Source: a virus. From it: a stretch of DNA of 20,222 nucleotides. The notes below the pieces were generated by a model. That model was not told where the DNA came from. It was given only the letters and a program-made list of their open reading frames with translations, and searched no databases. The stretch covers positions 1 through 20,222 of the IMG/VR virus record IMGVR_UViG_3300025286_000182; one strand, written 5' to 3'. Of this stretch, positions 1-7,757 are shown in pieces (the stretch's first letter is position 1; every line of letters starts with the position of its first letter). Made by a program: the position numbers and the translations under genes.

Positions 1-627
1 GGTTTTAAAGATTTGAGTGTAACCAAAATCATCATCTAAAGACTTAGACCATACATCAGGAGAACCCGAACCCTCTTCAAACGCAGTACCTATAATCTGA
101 GCTCCATCGCCATCGGCAACAGCATTATAACCACTAGTACTTGAATTACCAAGACTAAGACAAGTTACACCACAAACAGTTTCTGTAGAACCAACAGTTA
201 CACTGTCAAGTCTAAAGATTGCATGTGATTCGCCATCAACAACGTCAATTGCCACAACCATTCCTTTAATAAGATAGTCAATAGCACTTCCAGAACCATC
301 ATCAAAATCAATAGTTCCTGTTGTGCCAGCCGATAATGAACCAAGTGCACTATCAGCATTAAAGCTCCTATTTGTCCAATCAATCTTAGAACGATTTTCT
401 AAGAATCTGAACACAGGATCAGTTGTAGGTACTTTGCTAACCTTACTTAAATATACAAAAAATGGAGATTCATCTGGAGATAGTTCTGCGACTCTATCGC
501 CCCAGTCGTATAGTCTACGCTGGTCACCAGCAACACCGTGTGCTGTTGCATGGGCATTCGCAATAGTAGTAGCAGCATCAGCACTGGTCAAAGAACCAGT
601 ACGTATTGCATTTGCACTATTTGCCAT
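1..627 (-). CDS. Major capsid protein, SU10/DUF5309-like (N-terminal part; runs off the window)
   Basis: This would be the main structural subunit of the icosahedral head. The frame is open from an ATG at 625-627 to the window edge, giving 209 residues without a stop; the C-terminal part is missing. A Shine-Dalgarno GGAG lies at 635-638. The N-terminal stretch with SPDESPFF and the later segment DDDFGYTQIFKT resemble the SU10-type capsid family (DUF5309), where the N-arm precedes an HK97-like fold. It follows the scaffold-like gene with a 58-base gap, the usual order portal, scaffold, capsid. The gap holds a possible small hairpin (arms at 644-648 and 676-680) with a GAAA loop inside. The family call rests on remembered motifs, not a search; the gene order makes it fairly safe. 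Confidence 0.82.
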   Translation of the reverse strand, partial: MANSANAIRTGSLTSADAATTIANAHATAHGVAGDQRRLYDWGDRVAELSPDESPFFVYLSKVSKVPTTDPVFRFLENRSKIDWTNRSFNADSALGSLSAGTTGTIDFDDGSGSAIDYLIKGMVVAIDVVDGESHAIFRLDSVTVGSTETVCGVTCLSLGNSSTSGYNAVADGDGAQIIGTAFEEGSGSPDVWSKSLDDDFGYTQIFKT

Positions 628-685
628 GATCTTACTCCAATTTACCCTCTATCAGCTGTCTTTCGACCTTCAAGTAGGGTTGTTA

Positions 686-1426
686 TTAAGGTAATCTACC
701 TCCAAATTTACCTTCAGCATTAAGCACATCTTCATACATTTTTTCATCAGTAGACTTTCTCCTTGGTTGCTGTCCTTGAAGGACACCAGCCGATTGAGGA
801 TTAGCCTGTGTTTGACGAATTTTATCTAAAGGGCTTTCTGCTTGAGTATCTGGAGTTTGAGATACAGCACGCCACATTTTAAGTACATTATCCAAGCCAT
901 ATTCGGATGGATGCTTATCAGCAAATTCAAAGAAAGAATTTTGTTCTTGCTCATTTAGTCCATGATTGGCTAAATCAGTTCGAAGACTTGTTCTTCCTTG
1001 TTGTGCTTTAAGTCCACCGACAGCTTGTTCAACTGCACCATTTATGGTTTCTTGCATCTCTTGCATCCTAAATTTATAAGATGCTGATGATGGGTCATTG
1101 TAGGCTTCCCAAGGATCGAATTCATCAGGCTTTAACGTGACACGTTGTTGTTGAGCTTCTGGCTGACCACCTACTTCCGACATAAGGTTTTGAACCAAGT
1201 CTGGACGTGATTCCAAAAATTTCCCAACTTTTTCGTATTGCTTAAGCTTCTGATTTTCAACATGGAGTTTATCCTTTTCAGATTGATAGTACTTAGCTTG
1301 AGACTGCCAATCTTCTGTAGAGTCTTCCTGTTGTATTGTTCCTTCATCTTGCCCTACTTCTTGTTGAGCGGGTTGACCATCTTCATGATCTCCGACAACA
1401 GAAGCGATAACGTCTTCGTTTGACAT
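686..1426 (-). CDS. Head scaffolding-like protein
   Basis: Probable scaffold that guides procapsid assembly and is absent from the mature head. The 246-residue protein is acidic and Gln/Glu-rich at the N-terminus. A coiled-coil-like stretch lies at about residues 38-75, followed by a segment with DPWEAYNDPSSASYKFRMQ and a low-complexity, Gln-rich C-terminal third. This composition and the place between portal and capsid genes are typical of phage scaffolds. No protease catalytic motif is visible. The ATG is preceded by AGGAGT at good spacing, and only about 18 bases separate it from the portal stop. Function is inferred from position and composition. Confidence 0.68.
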   Translation of the reverse strand: MSNEDVIASVVGDHEDGQPAQQEVGQDEGTIQQEDSTEDWQSQAKYYQSEKDKLHVENQKLKQYEKVGKFLESRPDLVQNLMSEVGGQPEAQQQRVTLKPDEFDPWEAYNDPSSASYKFRMQEMQETINGAVEQAVGGLKAQQGRTSLRTDLANHGLNEQEQNSFFEFADKHPSEYGLDNVLKMWRAVSQTPDTQAESPLDKIRQTQANPQSAGVLQGQQPRRKSTDEKMYEDVLNAEGKFGGRLP

Positions 1427-1444
1427 TTCTATTACTCCTTATTT

Positions 1445-3481
1445 TTACGATTTCTCAGAACCTTTACGAGATTGACTACGTTTCTTTTCCGCTTCTGTCA
1501 CTAAACGTAATTTCTCAGATTCGAGTTTGACCGCATTTGACAATTTATCAATTGAAACTTTATTTTGTGTTTTAGAGTCGTATTCTTGTTCCTTGAGTTT
1601 TCCTTTGAACTTTTCAACTTCAGTCCTTTTGCGTGATTGAACTTCTGCACGATTAGATGTTTGAAGATCACCACTAAGTTTCTTAATTTGTTCTTGAGCA
1701 CTCTGTAACTGTTGCTGTAATTGTGCAACCATATCAGTTCTTTGCAATACACCCTCTTTATCAAATATTTCTGTTTTCTTCAAGGCTTCTACCTTATCAA
1801 TTAAACCTTTTTCATATGCTTCCATATATACATTCCATTCGCCCCATTTATTAGATGGCATTGTAGAATTGCCTATAACACGTATATCATACGTTCCAAC
1901 ACTCAAATTGTTCTCTATCGTTTTAAGTTCATTCGTTTTATCGTCATATAATCTCTTATTTACTGTATATTCACTTATGTCATTATTCGGTTGAACAATT
2001 CTAAATGTCTTTTTAAAATCATAATGCGACTTGGCTAAATGATATATAAGTTTGCCAAGACGTTTTAAACTTGCTTCTACATCCCTTAGTTTAGATTTTG
2101 AGCGTCTTTGTCCAAAATCTTCCATCATCATTGTCCCAGACGATGTTCGTGGTGCAGCCTCAGTATTTCCTTGCTGCATCTCAAAAATACCAATGTTAAG
2201 ATCAATATAGTGCTCAATCATTTTTGGCAACTGTAATATTGATCCAGCTAATGGCTGTGGAGAGGGGAAATGAGGTTCTCCAAATGAAGCGTCATATTCA
2301 ATCGTTGCATTGGGATTCGCCCAATCACGTTCAAGTTCTTCTATATCTTGTATAGAACCTTGGGGTATAAGCAACTTCAAGCCTGACGATGCCTGCGCAT
2401 GCGATGTAATTAAAGACATTACTTTATTTAAGAACCTCTGAAATCCCTTGTTTTTCCGAACATCACTCATAGGATAGGGAGTATTCGTCCAAATATTAGG
2501 TACAGGTACTAATGGAAATATGTTTGTTGCTAAGACTTTCTCATACAAAACTATTTGACCAACAATACATGTAATTTGAATTCGTGTTTGCTGTACCTGT
2601 ACAATATCAAAAAGCCCACGATCAAAAGCTTCGGCAGCACTTTCATCTGCCAAAAGCATTTCGAGACCATTATTATCTAAAACCTTCTCTTGGCCACTAC
2701 GAAGATCAATAACACGAAAGAAAGGAATCTTTACCTTTCTAAAGTCTTCTATAATTCTGTATTTTTCGCTTGTTTCTCCCCAATCATAATCATTTACAAT
2801 ATCTGGTGTAAACGATATTCCTTGCTGACTTTGTGTTGAAGATGGATAATCAGAATCAGATATAGCAACACTTTCAATACTGTCAATTAAAATATCTCCA
2901 TTTGCATCTGGAGCACTAAGCATAGGATAAGCATCAAGAAGTTGACCTTTTGAAAGGATGGTTGAAAGCTGCATACCAGACGCATCATCAAACCACTTGC
3001 TTCTACTATTAGGATCAACAACGACACGGAAGGGATCAACATAAGTAAATTTAACATCTCCACGACCATAATCATCTTCTGGATCTATATAACCATAAAA
3101 ATAACCAAGACCAGTAACAGAGTAATCATGTACCACTTGTTTAAATACTTCATCACCATCAGACTTATCCCATATATATTCTAGTATAGTTTTCCAAACA
3201 TTTGCAAGTTTAGTATCAGAATCTTCTCTGCCAACGGCAGAAAATTTGGGGGGTTTTGAGGTAATGATTGCTTTGAACTGCTCAATAGCAGCATAGAGAC
3301 GATCAATGGGTAAACCCATTTGATTTCTCTCTGCAAGATCATTTGCTTCAGCATCCGTAAAATGGTTGCCTAGATAGAAATCTATATCTTCTCTTGCCTG
3401 GACATCCCAATCTGCACGAGCATCAAACCAACGCCTCCAGCGTTCCTTGATCTCTTCTGCTCTTTTATCTTCTTCTATCAT
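1445..3481 (-). CDS. Portal protein (P22-like type)
   Basis: The portal forms the dodecameric ring at one head vertex through which DNA is packaged and ejected. The 678-residue length fits podovirus-type portals. The N-terminal region has the pattern REDIDFYLGNHFT, then LPIDRLYAAIEQ, a VHDYSVTGLGYFYGY segment and FRVVVDPNSRSKWFDDA, which resemble P22-like portals. The last 100 residues or so are Gln/Lys/Glu-rich and probably form a long coiled coil, comparable to the C-terminal barrel of that family. There is no strong Shine-Dalgarno before the ATG. The gene lies 37 bases after TerL. The exact portal family needs a profile search. Confidence 0.88.
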   Translation of the reverse strand: MIEEDKRAEEIKERWRRWFDARADWDVQAREDIDFYLGNHFTDAEANDLAERNQMGLPIDRLYAAIEQFKAIITSKPPKFSAVGREDSDTKLANVWKTILEYIWDKSDGDEVFKQVVHDYSVTGLGYFYGYIDPEDDYGRGDVKFTYVDPFRVVVDPNSRSKWFDDASGMQLSTILSKGQLLDAYPMLSAPDANGDILIDSIESVAISDSDYPSSTQSQQGISFTPDIVNDYDWGETSEKYRIIEDFRKVKIPFFRVIDLRSGQEKVLDNNGLEMLLADESAAEAFDRGLFDIVQVQQTRIQITCIVGQIVLYEKVLATNIFPLVPVPNIWTNTPYPMSDVRKNKGFQRFLNKVMSLITSHAQASSGLKLLIPQGSIQDIEELERDWANPNATIEYDASFGEPHFPSPQPLAGSILQLPKMIEHYIDLNIGIFEMQQGNTEAAPRTSSGTMMMEDFGQRRSKSKLRDVEASLKRLGKLIYHLAKSHYDFKKTFRIVQPNNDISEYTVNKRLYDDKTNELKTIENNLSVGTYDIRVIGNSTMPSNKWGEWNVYMEAYEKGLIDKVEALKKTEIFDKEGVLQRTDMVAQLQQQLQSAQEQIKKLSGDLQTSNRAEVQSRKRTEVEKFKGKLKEQEYDSKTQNKVSIDKLSNAVKLESEKLRLVTEAEKKRSQSRKGSEKS

Positions 3482-3518
3482 ATAGTTAAATTTACTGAAT
3501 AATTATTTATTATGCAAA

Positions 3519-5081
3519 TCATGTACGTTTACCTGTAATCCAATTATAAGCTTTGCGTACTTTTAAATATGAACCATCTACCTGTTTTTCCTTCTTAACC
3601 TTACCAGCTTTAGGATTTCCCCTTGCAAATTGTGTTGCAAGCCAGAATGCATCAATTGTATCATCATGTGAGCCTTTTGGAAAATCAAGCAGTTCATCTA
3701 TAAATTCATGGTGCACTTTTTTAAGATGAACAGCCCCAGCTTTGAACATTGGTTGTAATCCTTCAAACAGTCTATCTTTCTTTTTTTGAGTATAACCCTT
3801 AATTCCCTGCTCAATGCCTGGAACGAAGATACCCTCCTTTTTACTTCTCTTTTGGACATAATCTCTCAACATCTCCTGATAGGCTATTGTTTCAATATTA
3901 ACCCTTCTTATAGGGCTATATTGTTTAACCATCTCAAAGATCTTGTCAGCACATTCCATCGGGAGGACTCGCTCACGCCAATACTCAATAACATAGTAGT
4001 CGTACTCTGAAGTAACACCAATGACCATAATAACACTAAAGTCGTTACGAAGAGAAATAGATGAAGCGGGATCGACACCAATATAGATGTTAACGTACTC
4101 CCTGCTTCCATCATCGAATTTGATATACCAGCTATCGGATGCTTCTTCATGCCTTAGATTACCCCTATAAATTGCTTCATTTATATCTTCTTCGGCAAAA
4201 ATCTGATCTTCTGGAGATTTTGCCTGATTCATATACTCCTGATAGAACTTTGAAGGAGTCCCACTATCAATGTAGAATTGCTTACGTTCTTCTAGTTTCT
4301 TTAGTGGCCAACGAGATGGCCAAATTGACATCTCATCTTCTATAGCTTTCTTCGTGTAGACTTCCCAAGAATAGTCTTCCCCACTCTTGCGAGCATCCCT
4401 CCAACCCGTAACTATTCCATTTAAGAACGAATCCCAGTGCACAATTGTTCCATTACACCATAAAAATCCGTTTTTATCAAAATCGATGGCTGGGAATACA
4501 GCTGCCGTTACCCAATTCTTTATTTGTTGTCTTGCTTCTGGAGTCTTCGTATTTAACTCAGACTCGAAGTCATCTAGCACCATTCCAGTAAATCTTGTTG
4601 ATAATTGCTTTTTACCACGAAGTCGCTGTGTTGCACCCTTAGCAATCATCCTGCAACCATTAGTGAGCATAAACTCGGATTTCGTCCATTTGTTCCCTTG
4701 TAAATCACCAAAATAATAATGTATTGCTGGATTAGCTTCAATATGACTCTGCATCCAATTTAAATTATCTATTGCCTGATCTTGGGCTTCTCCAATCCAA
4801 CAAATAAATTCTGGTCTATCTTTAACAGCAAAAAGGAAGCGGTGAAGAACAGCAGTCGCAGCTAGAGTTGACTTTGCATGGTCACGTGGAAGAACGAGTG
4901 CTAACTGTTGTGCTGTCTTGTCTAAAAGTAACTTCCCTACCTCTACATGAAAATTGGGAGTAGCAGAGGCAAGGAAGTCTTGAGGAGAGAATAGTTTCCC
5001 AAAAACAATCAAATCATCATAAGCTTGTTTTAATAAAGCTTCATTTTTTGATACGTCACCGTGTAAATTTAAATTTGCCAA
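3519..5081 (-). CDS. Terminase large subunit (packaging ATPase/nuclease)
   Basis: This is the ATP-driven DNA packaging motor with a C-terminal headful nuclease. In the 520 residues, a variant Walker A (PRDHAKST, near residues 65-72) is followed by a Walker B-like MVLDDFE near residue 170. The RNase H-like nuclease half shows GVDPASS, then VNIETIAY, then HDDTIDAFWLA, supplying the expected acidic residues. The start is TTG at 5079-5081, directly after the TAA of the upstream gene. No in-frame ATG occurs before the Walker A region, so an alternative start codon is required. Translational coupling to the upstream gene is likely because no strong Shine-Dalgarno is present. Confidence 0.93.
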   Translation of the reverse strand: MANLNLHGDVSKNEALLKQAYDDLIVFGKLFSPQDFLASATPNFHVEVGKLLLDKTAQQLALVLPRDHAKSTLAATAVLHRFLFAVKDRPEFICWIGEAQDQAIDNLNWMQSHIEANPAIHYYFGDLQGNKWTKSEFMLTNGCRMIAKGATQRLRGKKQLSTRFTGMVLDDFESELNTKTPEARQQIKNWVTAAVFPAIDFDKNGFLWCNGTIVHWDSFLNGIVTGWRDARKSGEDYSWEVYTKKAIEDEMSIWPSRWPLKKLEERKQFYIDSGTPSKFYQEYMNQAKSPEDQIFAEEDINEAIYRGNLRHEEASDSWYIKFDDGSREYVNIYIGVDPASSISLRNDFSVIMVIGVTSEYDYYVIEYWRERVLPMECADKIFEMVKQYSPIRRVNIETIAYQEMLRDYVQKRSKKEGIFVPGIEQGIKGYTQKKKDRLFEGLQPMFKAGAVHLKKVHHEFIDELLDFPKGSHDDTIDAFWLATQFARGNPKAGKVKKEKQVDGSYLKVRKAYNWITGKRT

Positions 5082-5348
5082 TTATTTTTTTCTCTTCGAT
5101 TTTCCCCAACTGAATGGATTTAGATTTAATTCTTTTTCATACCACTCCATACGTTCCTGCATTTCTTGAATATGAGCTTGTTCAGCTACTTTTCTCTCCA
5201 TATCATGCAGTTCTATCTCCTCTAGTGCAAGAATCATATTTCTTTCTAATTCCTGTATCCTTCCTTCTATCTTCCAAAAAGCATATACCAGCATAGCAGT
5301 TGCAGCTATTATCTGAAGCAACCACTTGAAATTGATTGTGATGGCCAT
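5082..5348 (-). CDS. Small membrane-anchored coiled-coil protein
   Basis: Function not recognised. From the ATG at 5346-5348 the protein has 88 residues: a hydrophobic segment WLLQIIAATAMLVYAFW near the N-terminus, then a charged, heptad-rich helix and a basic end (SKRKK). One N-terminal membrane helix followed by a coiled coil is the layout of an i-spanin or of some holin-like proteins, and the M15 peptidase is three genes upstream; a lysis role is inference. The ATG has GGTGA four bases upstream. An in-frame TTG at 5399, overlapping the upstream stop codon, would add 17 basic residues. Since TerL must use TTG, that longer form cannot be excluded. The stop abuts the TerL start. Confidence 0.62.
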   Translation of the reverse strand: MAITINFKWLLQIIAATAMLVYAFWKIEGRIQELERNMILALEEIELHDMERKVAEQAHIQEMQERMEWYEKELNLNPFSWGKSKRKK

Positions 5349-5395
5349 GCTGTCACCAATAACCTCACCTCTGTATGACCTTGCACCTTTTGTTT

Positions 5396-5545
5396 TCAAT
5401 GATTCTTCAGCATATCCATTGCATATGATATATACGCATGAATCAGTTTTGTCAAATATTGTACATCTGCTAAGATTAAGTAAACCATATAGGCTATTCC
5501 GCTTAAAATAAGAAATATTGTTATTTTATTTAAGTCTATCTTCAT
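5396..5545 (-). CDS. 49-residue membrane protein
   Basis: Unrecognised small protein. The frame encodes MKIDLNKITIFLILSGIAYM and continues with more hydrophobic residues (VYLILAD), so one membrane helix covers about residues 8-26. An amphipathic tail ending KNH follows. It overlaps the last 20 bases of the upstream gene, and its TGA overlaps the possible TTG start of the next one. This tight packing, with a single clear membrane helix, supports a real gene. The Shine-Dalgarno signal is weak. A holin or antiholin role is possible from context only. Confidence 0.5.
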   Translation of the reverse strand: MKIDLNKITIFLILSGIAYMVYLILADVQYLTKLIHAYISYAMDMLKNH

Positions 5546-5765
5546 ATATTATATGCTCACATAAAATTTCTTCACATTCATAACCTTTCTTATGCCCTAT
5601 GTGAAAATGGTCTATAGAACAATATTTTGGACAAAACTCATAACCAGTCACCCTAACCATCAATGTATCTCCATTTCCAAGGGGTAATGGCTTCGGCTTT
5701 ACTCTGTCTGTCTCCCATGCCATGAAAGAAGCAAAAAAGATAAAAAATATCGTACCAATTGCCAT
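5526..5765 (-). CDS. Small secreted or membrane-anchored cysteine-containing protein
   Basis: Function unknown. The 79-residue protein opens with a hydrophobic stretch, MAIGTIFFIFFASFMAW, which could be a signal anchor or signal peptide. The remaining soluble part has four cysteines and several histidines (FCPKYC, then YECEEILCEH). If exported, the cysteines could form disulfides; if cytoplasmic, they could bind metal. No typical lipobox is seen at the hydrophobic end, so an o-spanin call is not supported. The ATG shares one base with the upstream TAA (TAATG), and the 3' end overlaps the next small gene by 20 bases. Confidence 0.62.
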   Translation of the reverse strand: MAIGTIFFIFFASFMAWETDRVKPKPLPLGNGDTLMVRVTGYEFCPKYCSIDHFHIGHKKGYECEEILCEHIIYEDRLK

Positions 5766-5905
5766 TACTTCTTACCAAAAACAAACACCCCTATATTCAA
5801 ACAACCAATGATAAAAACAAATAAACCACTACCTGTATGCCAATAATATAGGTTTAAAAGACCTATTGCGAGATTAGCAAGGCGTAATTTATTTCTTGTA
5901 GTCAT
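5765..5905 (-). CDS. 46-residue membrane protein
   Basis: Unrecognised. The protein begins MTTRNKLRLANLAIGLLNLY and has two hydrophobic stretches (about residues 10-21 and 27-43) separated by WHTGSG, ending in GKK. This is compatible with a two-helix hairpin such as a small holin. Its ATG overlaps the peptidase TGA in an ATGA junction, and its stop overlaps the next start (TAATG). Both junctions indicate translational coupling and argue strongly that the frame is real. A holin next to an endolysin would be the natural reading, but no family match can be claimed. Confidence 0.58.
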   Translation of the reverse strand: MTTRNKLRLANLAIGLLNLYYWHTGSGLFVFIIGCLNIGVFVFGKK

Positions 5906-6309
5906 TCTATCATTAAACCATTCCTGATCTCAAAATGAACGAGATCATCAAATTTGTTATCTGTTAGCGAAGTGTCATTATCCCAGTCTCCTCCCCAACG
6001 AAGTGGTATATCCATCTGATAGGCACAACCCTTAACAAAACCGCCAAAATATATAAAACGTTCTCTATCCTCCCAGTCCAGCGGGTAAGGAGCTACATCC
6101 ACAGCGAATGATGGATTAGAGTTGTGCTTGCCACGTGGCCACTTTAATTTTGAATGACCTTTATCAAAGGCTCTATTCTGCTCATTTTCGCCCCTAAAAC
6201 CGACTAAAACAGAACAATCAAAGTATTTCACCACCTCATTGAAGAGTTTTTGTAATTGTTTGTCGCATGTTGCGAGTCTCATCCTCGAATTTCTTCCAAA
6301 TTTAGCCAT
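5902..6309 (-). CDS. M15-family peptidase, probable endolysin (L-Ala-D-Glu or D,D-carboxypeptidase type)
   Basis: Predicted zinc peptidase that cleaves peptide cross-bridges of peptidoglycan at lysis. In 135 residues the expected metal ligands are visible: H62 in GKHN, D71 in FAVDVAPYP and H125 in DLVHFEI, with E127 close by, matching the H-D-H pattern of the VanY/T5-endolysin group. The segment LRWGGDWDND is also typical. The length is normal for single-domain phage M15 enzymes. No signal peptide is present, so release would need a holin; small membrane proteins are encoded directly downstream. A GGGAG precedes the ATG closely. Family call is confident; bond specificity cannot be read from sequence. 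Confidence 0.86.
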   Translation of the reverse strand: MAKFGRNSRMRLATCDKQLQKLFNEVVKYFDCSVLVGFRGENEQNRAFDKGHSKLKWPRGKHNSNPSFAVDVAPYPLDWEDRERFIYFGGFVKGCAYQMDIPLRWGGDWDNDTSLTDNKFDDLVHFEIRNGLMIE

Positions 6310-6314
6310 TCTCC

Positions 6315-6554
6315 CTATGCTTCTCCTCTTATGCCATTTTCTCCTAGAAATTTCCTAATATGGTCATCTGAGTCATACTCTGTCTTGCAATGAGGACACA
6401 GCCAGCCTATAACAGAGTCATAATCATCAACCAACCCGACCCTCTGAGTATATTCATCAGTTAAATATAACTCAGTACCACAAACTGGACACGGATCAAG
6501 AGCCTTCTTCTTTATCTTTTGTTTCGGCATGTGCGATAATCTTTGGTTTGCCAT
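6315..6554 (-). CDS. Zinc-ribbon protein
   Basis: Small protein (79 residues) with two CxxC pairs, CPVC and CPHC, about 30 residues apart: a classical zinc ribbon. The function is unknown; phage zinc ribbons often bind nucleic acid or host proteins. The ATG at 6554 has AAGAGGT about nine bases upstream and gives a 59-base overlap with the end of the terS gene. An internal ATG at 6530 would shorten it by eight residues but has no visible Shine-Dalgarno, so the longer form is preferred. The peptidase gene starts five bases after its stop. Confidence 0.68.
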   Translation of the reverse strand: MANQRLSHMPKQKIKKKALDPCPVCGTELYLTDEYTQRVGLVDDYDSVIGWLCPHCKTEYDSDDHIRKFLGENGIRGEA

Positions 6555-7272
6555 GTTTTTTTACCTCTTCAAGTTGCTCAGGCGAAAACCCCGCCCAAAT
6601 TGTTACTTGTTCAGACTTTTTACTCTCTGTGTTGAATAAGCCAGCCATTTTAGCAAGATCACGTAAAGCTCCAAGCTTATCACTATCTTTTTTAGCTGCA
6701 TCAGAAATGGTCTTATATCTCTCTATTATGTGTTCTGGTGTTGCCCCCTTCTTTTCCATGAGTGCAAGGATTTCTTTATCTATCATTTTTTCAATTTTCT
6801 CCGTTCTTAAAAGTTTTTCAGATCTATCTTTGATGTACGTACTGCTTTTTGACTCTGGAAACGCAAGTTTATAAGAATTTACAGCTCCCATACCGCTAGC
6901 AACATATCTTGCAAATAGCAACTCACGTGAATTACGTGCTCTGTTTTTGTAACGTTCCGCCCATTTATTATTTCCAGAGAAAGTGTAGATATTTTCAGCA
7001 ATACCCTCTTCACCTAACATTTCTCTGTTCATGTCAGAAGATATGAAAGTCCCACACAAGGTGCGAATACAGATAGCTTCTTTTCCATTTTTGTTTGAAA
7101 TATTAAGTTTACGTAGGATTTGACATACATAGCCATCATCTGTAAAAACCCACTCATCTTCTTCACCATGACGCCAGTTATGACGTACAGGAAAAGTTGG
7201 ATAATGAACATTGTACTCTTCCAGATTATCGTAGATGTAGTGTTTTTTGCTTTTTATTGTTTTGAAATCCAT
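6496..7272 (-). CDS. Terminase small subunit with N-terminal extension
   Basis: TerS recognises phage DNA and loads the packaging motor. The C-terminal part (about residues 110-215) has the TerS-like layout: LFARYVASGMGAVNSYKLAF resembles the helix-turn-helix with its AxxxAF turn, followed by TEKIEKMIDKE and a long helical oligomerisation region. The first 100 or so residues form a separate domain (WVFTDDGYVCQILRKL, later IRTLCGTF) that I do not recognise. Position just before the other packaging genes supports the call. The basic/acidic tail overlaps the next gene. No Shine-Dalgarno is visible before the ATG, which lies six bases after the preceding stop, so coupling is likely. Confidence 0.72.
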   Translation of the reverse strand: MDFKTIKSKKHYIYDNLEEYNVHYPTFPVRHNWRHGEEDEWVFTDDGYVCQILRKLNISNKNGKEAICIRTLCGTFISSDMNREMLGEEGIAENIYTFSGNNKWAERYKNRARNSRELLFARYVASGMGAVNSYKLAFPESKSSTYIKDRSEKLLRTEKIEKMIDKEILALMEKKGATPEHIIERYKTISDAAKKDSDKLGALRDLAKMAGLFNTESKKSEQVTIWAGFSPEQLEEVKKHGKPKIIAHAETKDKEEGS

Positions 7273-7278
7273 ACTGGG

Positions 7279-7419
7279 TTATTTATCTCTGTTTATGAGC
7301 TGGAATAGAGTTTTTACTTTTTCTTTCAGAACATCAATGTCAACTCTCATCGTTGTAATCGTCATAACTACTACAATGAATGTTACAAGCTGTGGCCAGT
7401 ATTCTTTTATAAATTCCAT
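7279..7419 (-). CDS. 46-residue membrane protein, first gene of the leftward head module
   Basis: Unrecognised. The frame encodes MEFIKEYWPQLVTFIVVVMT, then TMRVDIDVLKEKVKTLFQ, giving one membrane helix (about residues 9-24) and a short amphipathic helix. Similar single-helix proteins sit beside phage lysis genes, but here the neighbour is TerS. The start lacks a clear Shine-Dalgarno and could be close to the transcript 5' end. It is the leftmost reading frame before the AT-rich intergenic region, so a late promoter should lie just to its right. Confidence 0.5.
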   Translation of the reverse strand: MEFIKEYWPQLVTFIVVVMTITTMRVDIDVLKEKVKTLFQLINRDK

Positions 7420-7469
7420 GCTGTAATATAAGACAGTTTATTTAAATTTGCAAACTTCGGCTGTATATT

Positions 7470-7505
7470 ATAATATATAATATATAATATATAATATATA
7501 ATATT
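7470..7505. repeat. Tandem heptamer repeat, unit AATATAT
   Basis: About five consecutive copies of AATATAT lie between a TATATTA and an AATATTTC. The tract is pure A/T, so it should melt or bend easily. It sits 50-85 bases upstream of the first leftward head-module gene. It may serve as a promoter UP-like element, as a DNA-unwinding element of an origin, or be slippage-prone sequence with no function. Confidence 0.8.
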
Positions 7506-7621
7506 TCATAAAGTTCCATTTATAATATTATTTACAGTTATACTCTGTACGAATTTGATGAAAATCACAAAATTTGAAAAAATTGAGTTAGAATGGGTGC
7601 ACCTCTTTTTTTATCGACATG

Positions 7622-7655
7622 CCCCCGTTGAATTGTCCTCGTGGGGGGTTGAATT
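7622..7655. promoter_or_regulatory. Paired GTTGAATT repeats around a C5/G6 inverted tract
   Basis: GTTGAATT occurs at 7627-7634 and 7648-7655, exactly 21 bases apart, that is two helical turns. CCCCC (7622-7626) can pair with the G-run at 7643-7648. The G/C runs stand out in a very AT-rich context. This could be an operator with two same-face half-sites or an RNA hairpin. Nothing identifies the binding partner. Confidence 0.3.
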
Positions 7656-7721
7656 AGGTTGCTTTTTCCAATATATTATAATATTGAATGAAATCTTAAT
7701 AATATTTGAGGAAAGTTAATA

Positions 7722-7757
7722 CAATATAAAAACAAAACCCGCCAATGTTAGCGGGTC
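7722..7757 (-). terminator. Intrinsic terminator of the leftward small-gene operon
   Basis: Read on the minus strand, ACCCGC, an eight-base loop and GCGGGT form a six-base-pair GC-rich stem (7737-7742 with 7751-7756). It is followed directly by TTTTGTTTTTAT. This is a good rho-independent terminator for transcripts arriving from the genes at 7851-8552. It would insulate the head module from that operon. Confidence 0.78.

Noticed and set aside
323-694. Plus-strand frame of 123 residues near the left edge
   Set aside because: It is antisense to the capsid gene, which has the leader, family motifs and operon position.
3908-4716. Several frames of 68-109 residues on both strands inside the TerL region
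   Set aside because: They are shadows of the TerL frame, with hydrophobic, low-complexity translations and no leaders.
7595-7612. Terminator at GGTGCACC followed by T7
   Set aside because: The palindrome has no loop and would leave at most two base pairs, too weak for termination.
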